DNA of 64,000 nt from Craspedostauros australis (Eukaryota > Bacillariophyta > Bacillariophyceae > Mastogloiales > Achnanthaceae). The notes under the pieces are model-generated. The model searched no databases. It was not told the origin of the DNA and saw only the letters and a program-made list of their open reading frames with translations. Within the stretch, counting starts at the first letter, position 1. Every line of letters starts with the position of its first letter. The position numbers and the translations under genes are program-made. The stretch spans positions 1,711,001 to 1,775,000 of the forward strand of contig JAMXDE010000009.1 of the NCBI GenBank assembly GCA_026770025.1, in the 5' to 3' direction. This document shows positions 42,990 through 56,117 of the stretch, one piece after another.

Positions 42990-43685
42990 TCACCGTCCCA
43001 TTGGCGCATCCAACCAACCCACCTTCCACGGCAACTCCTCTTGCTGCCGCAACCGCGAGCAAACCCAATCCCCCACAACCCCGGCATCGCTCAATTCATG
43101 CGGCCGATCTTTCAGTTCGGCACGATACCGTTCGTCCACAACCTCGAAGCCGCCGATCGTGCAAGGAATCTTCCTGCTCTGCGGCAGCAGGAACGAAGGC
43201 TCAGCATGCCACAGATCCGGCGTGCACAATCGATGTGGCACGGCTAGTTCGTAATCTTCCGAATCCATCAAGCACAGCGCGTAGTTGCATCGTCCCAGAC
43301 GTGGTAACAGAGGCAAATCGTCCGTATCGCTTTTCCATATCGCGTGTCGCGTACAGTACCGCTGGATCATGGCTGCCTTGGCGTTGGACGAGATGGTGGT
43401 ATCGCCGATTGCAGGATTGCGCAGGACGAGCACCTGCATCGACTTGCGCAGTCGGATGGCCAAGATGCATGCCATCGTGGCGCCACGATCGTATTGATTC
43501 GGAATGTACCGTATGGCTTGTCCCAGATCCAACTGAACGTAAATGGCGCTCCAGTGTTTGGAACCTTCCTCGGCTGCCTGTTCAAACAATTGCGTTGCGT
43601 CGCTGCCTGGTGCCGCCTTGAATCCGAGCAACGTGCCGGCCGTCAGCTCCAGGATGGTCGGCTTGTCATGTTGCGATGGTTGCAT
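42990..43685 (-). CDS. Hypothetical 231-residue protein
   Basis: This single-exon frame starts MQPSQHDKPTILELTAGTLL. It has balanced composition, several Cys and Trp, a likely globular fold, and no signal peptide or membrane helix. Segments such as SKHWSAIYVQLDLGQAIRY, RLRKSMQVLVLRNPAIGD and CNYALCLMDSEDYELAVPH look like genuine strand-helix alternation, unlike the overlapping plus-strand frames. I do not recognise a family. It converges with the ankyrin gene, 283 bases between stops. Upstream on its strand, about 90 bases before the ATG, is a CTATTATACTAC word similar to the candidate promoter element elsewhere in the window. Confidence 0.55.
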   Translation of the reverse strand: MQPSQHDKPTILELTAGTLLGFKAAPGSDATQLFEQAAEEGSKHWSAIYVQLDLGQAIRYIPNQYDRGATMACILAIRLRKSMQVLVLRNPAIGDTTISSNAKAAMIQRYCTRHAIWKSDTDDLPLLPRLGRCNYALCLMDSEDYELAVPHRLCTPDLWHAEPSFLLPQSRKIPCTIGGFEVVDERYRAELKDRPHELSDAGVVGDWVCSRLRQQEELPWKVGWLDAPMGR

Positions 43686-44619
43686 GGTGGAGTATAATGC
43701 TAGAGTATAATGCTAGAGTATAATGCTAGAGTATAGCGCTAGAGTGTATCGATGTGTCTTCGTTGGTGCTATCGTAGTATAATAGTATAGTAGTACTTGT
43801 GTGTGATGTTTGTGCAGGTGGTGGCGTTGTGGCCATCGTCGCTTCCGTTGCCGCCATTGTCGCCACGTTTGGCATGATAAAGCGTGTGTGTGCATCGCAA
43901 CAATTGTGAGCGGGAAAGCACGCTCTGTCGTTCGCTAAATTTGTGGCTGTATTGGCATGATATTTAACGCATCGGCTATTGTGGAGTCACGTGTGACATG
44001 CCAAAATTTCAACAAAATCAAAACCGAGATTTCCGTTTCGTCTCTTGCCACATGATGTCGGGTGGGCGGTGGTGGGAGGCGTTGTCGCTTGGGTGGGACT
44101 TCGTCCTCTTTTTTGTGGCGTTTACGTTGTGCATCTATCTGCAAGTATCAAGTATCAAGAGAGAGAGGGAGGGAGAGGCAGTTGAAGAAACAAGAAGAGG
44201 GAGGGAGAGAGGACTCTGATGGCGTCTCCGCCCACGCCAGCCAAGCGAACGTCACTTGAGGCGCATCGATGTGGGATCTATGTATCGCATTGCAGGAGAC
44301 AGACCGACGAAGCTCCTCGTACTCCTCTCCCAATGTGATGGAACCACATGCGGGTGGGCTTGAGTTGATGATCGCTCCGAACATGCAAGTGTTATTGCAT
44401 GGCAGAGCATCACGAACTTGACATCACAACAAGCCAAGCAACCAGGTAACCAGGCAACCATCTTGCTGCTGGTATTCCTCCCATCTCTGCTCATTGTATT
44501 TGCCTCTCCCCAATCCACTTCCAATCTGCCACCTCCTCTCTATCTCCCGCTCCACACCATCGGTACATCCCAGTAAGTATCCGCACCTACTGCCACACAT
44601 ACCATCAACAGAAGCAACC
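43686..44619. other. Divergent intergenic region with 13-bp tandem repeat
   Basis: Four copies of AGTATAATGCTAG (13 bp, last copies degenerate) lie at 43691-43745, directly upstream of the minus-strand gene. A GA-rich run lies at about 44159-44212. Otherwise nothing is recognised. Confidence 0.6.
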
Positions 44620-45300
44620 ATGGCACCACGAAGCGAAGAAACGGCTATCAACCCCTACGATGCGGCCCACATTCCGCCTCAGGAGACCGAGGTCCCAGGC
44701 AACTTCAAGGACGCCCTGTCCAGCACCACCGTCCCTCCCTCGCAACCCTACTTCATCACGGTGTCACCTCCCGAAGAAGAAGAACAGCAACCGACATCGA
44801 CCGCCACAACCATCACATCCACATCATGGCTCAACCTCGACATGATGGCATGCTGCGGATTGGGCAACAAGGGCAAGTGCTCGCATTGCGGACAGCTCAT
44901 CCTCAACAGCCAGATGCACGTCGAAGATGAAGACAACCAATATCTTCATACGGAATGCCACGACCTGCGCATCGCCAAGGCCGTCATGATTCAGAGCCAT
45001 GCGCGCGGTGCCATGGGACGGCAAGAAGCAGCGCGTCGGCGAGCGTGGTTGGAGGCGGAGACCAAGGCTGCTGCAAGGGCCGCTGCGAAGGCCAAGGCCG
45101 CCGCGAAAGCGAAAGCGGCGGCTGAAGCCAAGGCCGCAGAAGAGGCTGCTGCCGCCGCCAAACTCGTCGATGTCGATCTGTCCGACGAGGTCGAAGCCGC
45201 ACCCAAGAAGAATAAGACGGGATTCTTTGCCAAGATGTTTGGTGGATGTAAAGGCAAGGCGGTCACCGATGCTGTCGCAGAGCAACCCGCTCAAGATTAG
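44620..45300 (+). CDS. Protein with LIM-like zinc half-site, IQ motif and Ala/Lys-rich helix
   Basis: The 226-residue protein starts MAPRSEETAINPYD. An acidic, Pro-rich N-terminus precedes a putative zinc site made of CSHC (87-90) and HTEC (110-113), the spacing of one half of a LIM finger. Immediately after it, AVMIQSHARGAMGRQEAARR (121-140) fits the IQ consensus IQxxxRGxxxR for calmodulin binding. Residues 145-185 are an uninterrupted Ala/Lys/Glu helix, and the C-terminus holds KKNKTGFFAKMFGG, a basic-hydrophobic patch that could touch membranes. No enzyme domain is present. A calmodulin-regulated scaffold role is inferred. The full family is not recognised. Confidence 0.75.
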   Translation: MAPRSEETAINPYDAAHIPPQETEVPGNFKDALSSTTVPPSQPYFITVSPPEEEEQQPTSTATTITSTSWLNLDMMACCGLGNKGKCSHCGQLILNSQMHVEDEDNQYLHTECHDLRIAKAVMIQSHARGAMGRQEAARRRAWLEAETKAAARAAAKAKAAAKAKAAAEAKAAEEAAAAAKLVDVDLSDEVEAAPKKNKTGFFAKMFGGCKGKAVTDAVAEQPAQD

Positions 45301-45894
45301 AACTGTGCTTCATTTCCGCCGGCGCAGCAGGTCAATCCTGTCACATCATACTACATGTCAACATAGTTTTTCCGTGTCCATCATGTCTTCATTGCATAGA
45401 GTACTCTTGTGCGTTCCCAGCAGACGTACTCTGCAACAGAAATAGCTCCTTACAATAATACAAGTATACATAATATTGCATTACTGCGCTCTCTTAACAC
45501 ACAGTTAAGAGTCAACCAGTCAAACATTGCATGTGTGCGAGAAAGACTGGAGCAGGTAGGTTCGGCTGAAATCATTGCAAGGCGTTGGCTCGCGGAAATG
45601 CGCAGTTTATCGTTGTTGTTGGATCTCTGCTGAGCAAATGCTTGCGGAGAAGGGCACTCCGGTGGAGACATCTGTTCGTCCATTTCCTGTCATCAATACG
45701 CTGTGGCCATACTATGGGGGAACTGACGGAGCAGAGTTGGACATGTTCGATTGCGTTACGGTAGGTAGTGCTGCGGATACGTGTACTCGTGTTGTGTTGA
45801 CAAAAGGATTGCACTGCCTTTGCGCTACAGTTGATTACTATCCAAAGTACAAAATAATGATATGATATTTATCCAGGGCGACGACCGAAGGCGT
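45301..45894. other. Convergent intergenic region
   Basis: This stretch holds the 3' ends of the zinc/IQ gene and the ARF gene. No other feature is recognised. Confidence 0.5.
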
Positions 45895-47527
<1,633 letters not shown>

Positions 47528-48795
47528 GGTGACTGTTTGCTTTTCGTTTCTTCTTCCCCAACTTGTGCTTGGTCAAACAAGTATCTGGTGGTTTATGGGA
47601 GTGGTGAGAGATGCGGGAGGGTTGGAACGCAGCGTTGCACGAACACAACGGCGAAGACCGTTGTCGTGGCGGCGGGCGCAAAAACCAAAGCGCAACGCAA
47701 ACCACCAGATGACCGCGCACCACAACGCGAAACAAAGAGCCACGCCACACTCTCGCACACACACACGTGCACGTTCAAACAACTCGTGTCGTGGTGTTGG
47801 TTTTTGTCGGCCCGACTCCAATTTGGGGGCAATGCTGAGTGCACGTCAGAAAAGTACAAACGGGGGCGACTTTCTGCTTTCGAAGGAGAAATGGAGGCGA
47901 TCTCTCTGTCTGTCTAGACAGAGAGGAATCATAGCCTTTACCTGATAAAAACGCCAGAGCAAGCAGCCCGCCTACTCTCGTGGAGGAATTCGGATCAACT
48001 ACCAACCACCACATAGTATAGTACGAACATATAGAATAGCAAGATGATATCATCTCACCTTCATGGCTTCGGTCGCATCCAGACATGTCTTTTGTTTGCG
48101 CATCAAGTCTTGTTTCGTTGGACAAGAAAAACACGTCTGCTCTTGCAAACGTATTCGGGGGCAAACGCCGGTCATTTCCCCTGTTTCTCAGCATGTTCTC
48201 AACGGCTCTTCGCCTCGAAATTTCGAATCCACCTGTTGGCCTGTCTGATCTTTGTGCGAATCCACCTTTTTGGGGTTTGGCTGTGCGATTCTGTTTCACG
48301 ATCTGACAAGAACCAATGCGGGACTGGCATTCGACTTACTCGTGGTTCGGGATCGTTCTCCAATTGTTTGTGGAAGTCTCCGGGTTGCAGACGCGATTGT
48401 GTGTAGACATGGTACAGTACCATGCCATGCCATACCATACCATACGAATACGACTAACTCTCTGCAGGTCAATAGGAGTACCAGGTCTGAGAATCAGAGC
48501 ATGAGATGCGATGCAGGTTTAAATCCATGTCTAGCTCGTACGAGCAGAGAGATACACGTCTGCCAAAGCATACCGAATGATGCCCTGCCAGACATGGACA
48601 TCCGAAGCAGCAGCAGCAGCAGAACATGACGATCCGTTTGTGCATTCTAACCTTTTATTACGTGATGGGGCGAGACCCCAGTCTGGGCTATTGGCAATCG
48701 TCCTTCTCTCTAGTCCCTCCCTTGCTTCTCTCTGTGCTTTCGTGCTGCGTTGGCTTCGCATATTCATGTTGCGTACATTATCTTTCCTCCATTTC
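47528..48795. other. Intergenic between ARF and phosphoglycerate mutase
   Basis: No gene is recognised. Short palindromes are present: CTCTCTGTC...GACAGAGAG near 47923-47946 and CATGGTACAGTACCATG near 48409-48425, the latter followed by CCATG/CCATA pentamers. The left part is the ARF promoter. Confidence 0.45.
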
Positions 48796-50865
48796 TTACT
48801 TGATCAAACACTCTTCTTCCAAATCTTGCACCAAACTGGCGTTGTAAATCTTCTCGCGCTGTTCGCGGTCCTGCCGTTGCTTGATCTCCTCGAATGGTTC
48901 CACAACATGACCCTCCGCATCGAGGTGCAGCTTGTTCGTCAATTCTTCGTAATTGGCGTACGTGATGTCGCTTTCCTCCTTGTCGTACATGAGACTTTCG
49001 AGCTCGACCTTCATGCGTGCCAGCAAAAGCATGTTGCTGTAATCCGGCTCGCCCATCTTCTGATGCGTCCTCCACCACAGCTGCCTCACTTCCAGCACGA
49101 TCTCCTTCTTGTTGTCCATGGGGAGCTTCGAAATGTCCTCGTCCTCCGCATCGGTGCTTGCGTCATCCTTGCTATCATCGTCGCCGTCCTGATTTTTGGT
49201 GGTGGCGTATAGCTCTTTTGCGATATTGTTGAGGATGATGCGCTGCCAATTTCTGTTGGTCGAATCTCTCTTCCTTTGGATGTCCTGCAATCGTTCCAGA
49301 TCGCCAAGGTAGACACCGTGGAATCCATGCTCAATGTCCGTTGCCCATGTGTATCTGCGGTGTGTGGTATTACAGATGTCAACATGATAAGGAAAAGAAG
49401 GGGACGTGTACGTGTTTGGTATGAGTGGGATTGTCGTGTGAGTGACCCTGATGTTTTGCAATGGATGATGTGCACACGGTACGTCGGGCCCTGCGCCTGT
49501 TAAACAAACACAACACAACACAACACAACACAACACAACACTCGCACAACAGCAACAGCCACGACAAGTCCACTAACCCTTTTGGTTCGACCATGTATCG
49601 GAAACAGAGCTCGTTGAGTGGATCGATCGGCTTCATGCGCTTGTCGAGACGGTACAGCAAGGGAATGCCCGTAGGAATGGACATGGCCTTGATATCCTGA
49701 TCACTGATATTGTCAAGCTGCTTGATGAGCGTGCGGATCGTGTTGGCATGCGACACGACGAGGCACTTGTTGCCAGACCGCAGCGATGGCTTGATGACGG
49801 AATTGAAGAATGGCATGATGCGATCGGCGGCGTCCTTCAAGGATTCTGTTCGCGTGCGTTCCATCTGTTCGCGTGAGAGCTTGCGGTATCTGTGATTGTA
49901 CGAGTATGGAATGGGCAACAGTATTGGGGTATTAATGAGCATGAGTGAATGTGAGTGAGTGTGCCCGCAGCAACTCAAATACCAACACGGATAGACGCAC
50001 AGGGATAACAAGAGAGCATCATACAAGAATGACGTTATCATGCTTGTAGGCATACCAATACATACCTCCGATCGTTACCATGCCAATACGGATGATCGTC
50101 TTCCATAATGGGCGGGCGAGTGTCGTAACTACGCCGCATCTTCATGACAAGCTCCTGATCCAACCCCAGCTCTTCGTAGGCGCTGTCCTTGTTGTACCCT
50201 TGCAGCGCCCCATAATGCCGTTCGTTGAGACGCCACGTCTTCGTCACGGGCACCCAATGCTGATTGGCCATGTTGAGGGCCATGTTGCACGAGAACGACG
50301 CGCGCCGCAACAACGACGTGAAGGCATGATCGATCTCGATGCCATTCTCGTACAGCAAGCGTCCCGCGGCGCGCGCCTCGAGTTGTCCCTTGTCCGTCAG
50401 CGGCACGTCGCACCATCCCGTGTAGCGATTCTGTGAATTCCATTCCGATTCGCCGTGTCGCAGCAGCACCAAGGTGTAGACGGATTCTTCGCCCGACGTC
50501 GCCAATTCGAACGGGGCTGGTTTGGGATCCGTGGGGATGCCGCCGCCGATGATGTGATTGAGGAAGGAATCGGAGTCGTTGGCGCTGCCCGTCGACGTTT
50601 TGCGCAGTTTGAGGGCAGCGGCGCGTCGCGGTGTGCGGGCGATGGAGATGGGGCCCGATTTCTTCTTCGTATCGTCGGATGATGAGAAGGAGCGCGTGGT
50701 GTTCCTGCTGGCATTGGTGTTGCTGGTATTGCCAATCATCATGACCACGGTGGGACGTGCAATCTGTCGCCCGCAAGCGGTCATGAGGCTCCTCGTTTCG
50801 AATATGGACATCGCATGTCTCTGCAGGAGGGCGTGCGTCGTCGCCGTCGCAGGAATTGATGCCAT
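48796..50865 (-). CDS. PGAM: Phosphoglycerate mutase (dPGM, histidine phosphatase fold) with N- and C-terminal extensions
   Basis: This enzyme interconverts 3- and 2-phosphoglycerate in glycolysis. Exons 50066-50865, 49578-49889 and 48796-49354 join in phase (donors GTATGT and GTTAGT) to give 556 residues, about twice the ~250 of the core enzyme. The core starts near residue 129: LVLLRHGESEWNSQNRYTGW with the phospho-accepting H137, then NERHYGALQGYNK and, in exon 2, LVVSHANTIRTL with the second catalytic His. The ~110-residue N-terminus is rich in Arg/Ser/Thr/Ala and almost free of acids at its start (HALLQRHAMSIFETRSLMTA), which suits a mitochondrial presequence. Exon 3 adds ~180 acidic, helical residues with no known domain. 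An AACAC pentamer repeat lies in intron 2 (about 49504-49543). Confidence 0.92.
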
Positions 50866-52527
50866 TGTCTCCTATTGCTACTTCTGCTACTGCTTTTGAC
50901 AGTGATGATAGTATTGCCAGTGATAAGTGGATAGATGGATGGATGGCAACACGAGACTGGAGACGCACTCACGATTGTGCTGAACTCTTTGCTATGGCTG
51001 TTTATTGTTCGTCACTGATCAAGCGCTCTTCGAAAAAGTGACACTCCAGGTTGTCAGAATTTCCAAATAACGACAGCGACGGTGATGATGGTCGTTGTTG
51101 TTGTGATTGTGTGTGGAAGTGTTCGGATGGTGTTGTTGTTGATGTTGATGGTGGTGGTGTCAGCTGGATTGTCGCCATCATCGTCGTTGTCGTTTGCAGT
51201 ACCACTCGTCAGCACCGTTGATCGCGACAGGTACGCAGATTTGAAATGAGGTGATGGCCCAAATGAAGCAGAAGTGCGTAATTTCAACCTCCGGGTTCTT
51301 TGTGACGTTTAGTCATGTGTGATGTTGAGACACGAATTCTAACCATGTTCTGGGAGGGCCAAGGGGACGGGTTGGTCGCAGACGGCTTTGCCTACTGGGC
51401 CCAGGTTTGATCAGCATGGCATGCAAAAGCGTCATCTCCTGAACTTATCCTCTTCGTCATTTGGTTATCAGAAAACTCATCCATTGAAGATCGAAAACAA
51501 GCCTGTAGAATACCACACGGGTGCTTGAAGCCGGTTCTGGAACTATTCAGATCTTCTGCATTGGATTTGTATCATATTGCGACTGTTCTGTGGTATTACG
51601 CGAGTGCTCCATTCGACTCGCCCCTACGTATTGTGAACTATTCCAACTCTTACTGTGCATACATCTGCGTAGAACCGCCTCCAGCCGCCCGACTGTCGAC
51701 AGAACCAACCCGCGTCGAGGGCTTCAGTCAGAAAGCTCAATGGACTGCGTCGCATCCAAACCATTTCCGTTCACATCGCCTGCCCCCACAAAGACGGTTT
51801 CTTGCTTTGTGCTCTGATCTGCCATGCCTGAACGCATGCACCGAGAGGGCGGCAACCCCGATCATAGAGTTGTTCGGCGTTCATGCCGATCACGCTTGAT
51901 TGCTCCCGGCAGAACAATGTTATGGCGTTTGCTTCATGTCTCTGTTAGAGCGGGCATCGAATGAGTGCATGCGTCGCAAAGAACAAGTGTGAGATCACGC
52001 ATCAATCGACACAGCGCAGATACATACATGTATCATGTCGACACAATGTGAAGCTTGGTGTCTCGTGGAAGCAGTATCGATACACCAAGGGCAAATCGTG
52101 TCGGTCAATGTGGCGCAGGACTGATAAAGCGAAGGATCTGTTACGGTTTGTCTGTCGGAACAGACGGGCACAGACCCACACCTTCATCATGTTAGGTATC
52201 GCGCGGAGTCTCCAAAGTAGGTGGAGTGCATGGTCACTGTGACATTGCAAACTCATCGTAAGGCGAATGCAAATGAGGACAACATGCAAGGATGAGCTGA
52301 GCTTGAAGCTGCTGACGTTTCTTACCTGCTGGGAGGGAGTCGAAGCTCGTCACCAACTGTGTTGACCGTGGAGTATGCCTCCCTACCTCCTCAACTGTGC
52401 AACTTCCGACCTGTTGGTGAATTGGGCGCATACATCAAAGAGGGTTTGTACGAGCATTCCGACGAGTTGAGGGCCTTACGTTCTTGAAATGGCGTCCACC
52501 ATCATCCATGTGATTGGATGAAGCTGC
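50866..52527. other. 1.7-kb intergenic region
   Basis: This stretch lies between the PGAM start and the FTSJ1 stop. Simple-sequence runs of GTTGTTGTTGATG type lie near 51090-51190. Plus-strand frames at 51521-51899 and 51961-52242 have no recognisable motif. Confidence 0.45.
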
Positions 52528-53322
52528 TCACGTCTTCCCTGTCGGCTTCCACCCGGATAGATCCCCGCACGTCAGATACGGCACGACCTCTCCCAACACC
52601 TCCGAATGCGCACCACCCACCTTGCCATCGAGCGGCAGATCGAAGTATTCCCCACCCCTAAAGTCTTGACACACGACGAAACTCTCCAAACTCGTGCTGC
52701 GCGAACTCGGCGGCTTGGCGATCGTGACGCGGCCGAACAACATGCGCAACTGGCTGTGCAGATGCGACGAATGACGACCACGAAAGATCTTGGCGACAAA
52801 GACGCCGCCCTTCTGCAGGACGTGCGTCGTGATGTTGACAGCGCTCATGAGCAGCTGCGCTTGCAGGTATTCATCGAGGTCGTGCAATCCCGTGACGTCC
52901 GGTGCACCATCGCACACGACGAGTTCGACGCGCTGTTTCTCGAATGGCCGCAAGATGGCCTTGGCCGTGTCGATGGACGTGATGTCGCCCTGGATGCACA
53001 GAACGCCGTCGATGGGTGCCATTGGTTGGAGGTCCACAGCGACGATCTTGATGTTGTCGGCATTGTCGTTGTCCTCTTCGCTTGGCGTTGCGGGTGCTGC
53101 CGATGTTGCGAATGTTGCTGAAGAGGCAAAGACCAGGCGATCAGACAGCACCTGACTCCAGGAACCAGGTGCCGCGCACAGATCCACCGCGTGCGTCACA
53201 CCATCGAAGATCCCAAATTCGGCATCGACCTGCAGCAGCTTGAAGGCTGACCGCGCCCTGTAACCCTTCTCCTTCGCCTTTCTGTAGAATGTATCACGCT
53301 TGTTCTTGTTCAGCTTCCCCAT
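52528..53322 (-). CDS. FTSJ1: tRNA 2'-O-ribose methyltransferase (FTSJ1/TRM7 type)
   Basis: The FTSJ/RrmJ-fold enzyme uses SAM to methylate ribose in tRNA anticodon loops (positions 32 and 34 for TRM7). The 264-residue single-exon product opens [20 protein letters not shown], close to animal FTSJ1. The catalytic K-D-K-E set is visible: K in [10 protein letters not shown] in [17 protein letters not shown] in FVAKIFRGR and E in [10 protein letters not shown]. The SAM-binding block is [16 protein letters not shown]. An insert of about 25 residues, rich in Ala/Thr then Asp/Asn, separates the first two strands and is not usual in the family. The C-terminus ends after LTCGDLSGW, without the long tail of the human protein. 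[10 protein letters not shown]-type sequence favours TRM7 over the mitochondrial or nucleolar paralogues. Confidence 0.93.
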   Translation of the reverse strand: MGKLNKNKRDTFYRKAKEKGYRARSAFKLLQVDAEFGIFDGVTHAVDLCAAPGSWSQVLSDRLVFASSATFATSAAPATPSEEDNDNADNIKIVAVDLQPMAPIDGVLCIQGDITSIDTAKAILRPFEKQRVELVVCDGAPDVTGLHDLDEYLQAQLLMSAVNITTHVLQKGGVFVAKIFRGRHSSHLHSQLRMLFGRVTIAKPPSSRSTSLESFVVCQDFRGGEYFDLPLDGKVGGAHSEVLGEVVPYLTCGDLSGWKPTGKT

Positions 53323-54082
53323 GGTGCTTGCGACGATCCAACCGGAGCACTGGAGTACCTTCTGTTGTTGCCGTTGATTGCAGCTGCGGCGGTGGTCTTC
53401 ATCATGTCATACTCGCACTCCTTGTTGCCTCCTTCCACGCGTCCGATGGGTGGTGCGATCGATGTTGATTGATTTGGATGATCGCAATCTTGGTTGATGG
53501 TTGGTTCACGGACGAAAATTCCGAACGGTCGAAGGGCAGACGCCGACTTCTTTCTCTCACCGTCGTACTAAAACATGACAACGCAGCAAAACAGCGTGAC
53601 AAACACCAACACCAACGACCGTTTGCGGCGCTGCCTTCTTGGTCCGCACAACTTCGCGAGGAGGTACGAAACGACCATGGCGCAATGCTCTAGTTGCTGC
53701 CGTTTGGGGAGCTGCGAATTGCAACAAGATGGCGGCAAGAAGCGCATGGAACGATGAATGCGATTATCCAGTCGATGCGACACTTCACGATGTGTGGGAA
53801 CCTGCAAACCAATTGCATTGCACTGCACTGCATCCATCATGTATCAACAACGCTAACCGAACCACTTGATTCCGTTCTTGCTCACCTCCATCTTCGGCTT
53901 CGTTGTCTCCGCCATTCACCACGATGACGACGACACCATGACATGGCAACGCAACGCAACGCGACATGATACACAATGACCATTGGCATGCGCAGAGAAG
54001 AAAAGTGTTTCACTAGTCTCGACCATCACCACTCGGAAAGTGTCCACAGCGCAATCGCAACACCCCCAAAGCAACAGCAACC
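53323..54082. other. Divergent promoter region (FTSJ1 / RPL10A)
   Basis: This stretch probably holds promoters for both genes. Open frames within it lack motifs. The RPL10A leader just before the ATG is C/A-rich. Confidence 0.45.
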
Positions 54083-54772
54083 ATGTCCAAGCTCAATTCC
54101 GCACTCCTTGACAAGGCAGTCACTGACATCCTCGCCTACTCCAGCGGAGAGGCCGTCACCGTTGGTGGCGAAGAGAAGGATGGCAAGAAGCGCAACTTCA
54201 TCGAGACCATCGAGGCCCAGATCACCCTGAAGAACTACGACCCAGTCCGCGACAAGCGTTTCTCCGGAACCTTCAAGCTCCCATCCGTCCCGCGCCCCAA
54301 CCTCAAGTGCTGCATCCTCGGTAACGCCGCCCATTGCGAGCAGGCCGACCGTATCGGCGTCGACCACATGAGCGTCGAGGACCTCAAGAAGCTCAACAAG
54401 AACAAGAAGCTCGTCAAGAAGCTGGCCAAGCGCTACGATTTCTTCATCGCCTCCGCCAACATGATCAAGCAGATCCCACGTCTGTTGGGACCAGGTTTGA
54501 CCAAGGCAGGAAAGTTCCCAACCCTCCTGGCCTCCGGAGATGACATGCAGGGCAAGATCGACGAGATCAAGGCCACCATCAAGTTCCAGATGAAGAAGGT
54601 CATGTGCCTCAACGTCGCTGTCGGAAACGTCGAGATGGAGCACAAGCAGGTTGTCGTCAACACCCAGCTGGCTGCCAACTTTTTGGCGTCGCTCCTCAAG
54701 AAGCAGTGGCAGAACATTGGACAGATCTATATCAAGTCCACCATGGGACCAGCGATCCAGATCTTCTTCTAA
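54083..54772 (+). CDS. RPL10A: 60S ribosomal protein L10a (uL1)
   Basis: uL1 forms the L1 stalk of the large ribosomal subunit, which moves deacylated tRNA out of the E site. The single-exon product has 229 residues, slightly above the usual ~217 because of a short insert near residues 27-37 ([10 protein letters not shown]). Signature blocks are present: [75 protein letters not shown] and [14 protein letters not shown]. Codon use is strongly biased to C- and G-ending forms, like the LHC gene, as expected for a highly expressed gene. The lack of an intron contrasts with many neighbours. Confidence 0.97.
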   Translation: MSKLNSALLDKAVTDILAYSSGEAVTVGGEEKDGKKRNFIETIEAQITLKNYDPVRDKRFSGTFKLPSVPRPNLKCCILGNAAHCEQADRIGVDHMSVEDLKKLNKNKKLVKKLAKRYDFFIASANMIKQIPRLLGPGLTKAGKFPTLLASGDDMQGKIDEIKATIKFQMKKVMCLNVAVGNVEMEHKQVVVNTQLAANFLASLLKKQWQNIGQIYIKSTMGPAIQIFF

Positions 54773-55149
54773 ATCTGCTGTCATGCCAGAGCGTTTGCCT
54801 TTTGATCAACGAAGCCGTCGGATACGACCGGATTGAATAGCTCTCGAGCAGATTAAACATGAAACGAATAGACTGTTCACGGCTGATGCCTGGTTGCTGA
54901 TACAACAACGACACTCGGACTCATGCTCTGTATTGTCTTTTTTGGTGATGCCCGATTGACCTTTGCACTTGACTATTGTTGGAGTCGGCGCAATGATGTA
55001 GTGGCTCAACGAGAACACTTGATGCACAAGTGAGCGCCCACCATGCATTCATAATCACTGCGTGCTCTGAGTATGTGTTGCTGCGTATTGCTCGTCTGTT
55101 CTCTGTTCCCCCATCACGCCAACGGAAGCGGTCAATAGGCGACTCTGCT
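54773..55149. other. Convergent intergenic region
   Basis: No feature beyond likely 3' untranslated sequence was recognised. Confidence 0.45.
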
Positions 55150-55407
55150 CTACTCTGCTCTCACTAATTGCCACAGGTATGTACGAAGCCACGAGTTGAC
55201 AGTCGCCAAATGACTGCAGCGAATGAGGCACCACGAAATAACGACAAGGCTGACGATGGCTCCAAGTGTCTCGCCAGCATGATCGAGCACCCCTTTCATC
55301 TCTTCTGGGTTCGCAATGATGTCCTCCACAACTTCTTTGACCTTCCCGGTTGCATGATCCATCATGTCTTTTGCGTTCGGTGAGAGAAAGGAGTGGACCG
55401 CCGCCAT
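55150..55407 (-). CDS. Small putative single-pass membrane protein
   Basis: From ATG 55407 (context GTAGCCATGGCG) the frame encodes 85 residues. The N-terminal half is an amphipathic, charged helix (NAKDMMDHATGKVKEVVEDI); then HAGETLGAIVSLVVISWCLI forms one clear membrane helix near residues 52-69, followed by a short positively charged tail. Layout resembles tail-anchored or small thylakoid/ER proteins, but no family is recognised. Composition is far more protein-like than other short frames nearby, which is the main reason to list it. It could instead be the last exon of a longer gene, since the frame is open a few codons upstream. Confidence 0.4.
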   Translation of the reverse strand: MAAVHSFLSPNAKDMMDHATGKVKEVVEDIIANPEEMKGVLDHAGETLGAIVSLVVISWCLIRCSHLATVNSWLRTYLWQLVRAE

Positions 55408-56117
55408 GGCTACCGCAACAAACACAACCTTCAGCTCGAACTCGCTGGATCCATTGCAAAGTTGGGTGTGTGCTCATGAGGCTATCCCGTGCACCACCTG
55501 TGGGCGCTCCCATCGTTGCTTCTGCCGCGACTGCTTGAGATCCGGATGCGCCATCAGATCGCGGTGTCGCGAATGCCGTCGCAACAACAGATGAGCGAGT
55601 GGAACAACGATTGCTACAGTTTCATCAAGTTCCAAAGATTCTTGCTGTCTGAAAACGATTCATCAACTATCCAGCGACAACGGGCGTGTTGAAGAGTGAT
55701 CTCGCACTTCGTGTTGCGGCGATGTTGCTGTTCCTGTTGACGTTGATGATGTCGTCCTTGTGACTTGTTGCATGTAAATTTCGAGTTGTGCTGAGCAATC
55801 CACAAATTGTGGCGCGAGTGCAGGATCCACGACTTGGAATTCCGGCCGAAAACAGCCAATCACAGTCACCGCAAACGTTTGGCCCAGCCATGTCTCTTGG
55901 ATGGTCTTCGTTGGTGCACCACAGGCACATTCTCGTGTGTTTGTGGATCGGCCTACCTATTACTGGCAATAGTACAATACGACAGGGTAGTCATAATCCT
56001 CTCTATCCGTGTGCACTCACACCTACACTTGATGAGCACAAGCAATGGAAAATCCTACTCCATTCCACTCCACTCTGTAGCAATCCAGCGACTCCAGCCC
56101 CGGCCGTTCGTCTCCCC
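55408..56117. other. Intergenic between small membrane protein and SNF2 gene
   Basis: Plus-strand frames at 55788-56430 overlap the 3' end of the SNF2 gene and carry no recognised motif; a Cys-rich short frame (RSHRCFCRDCLRSGC) near 55500-55590 is noted but too short to support. Confidence 0.4.
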
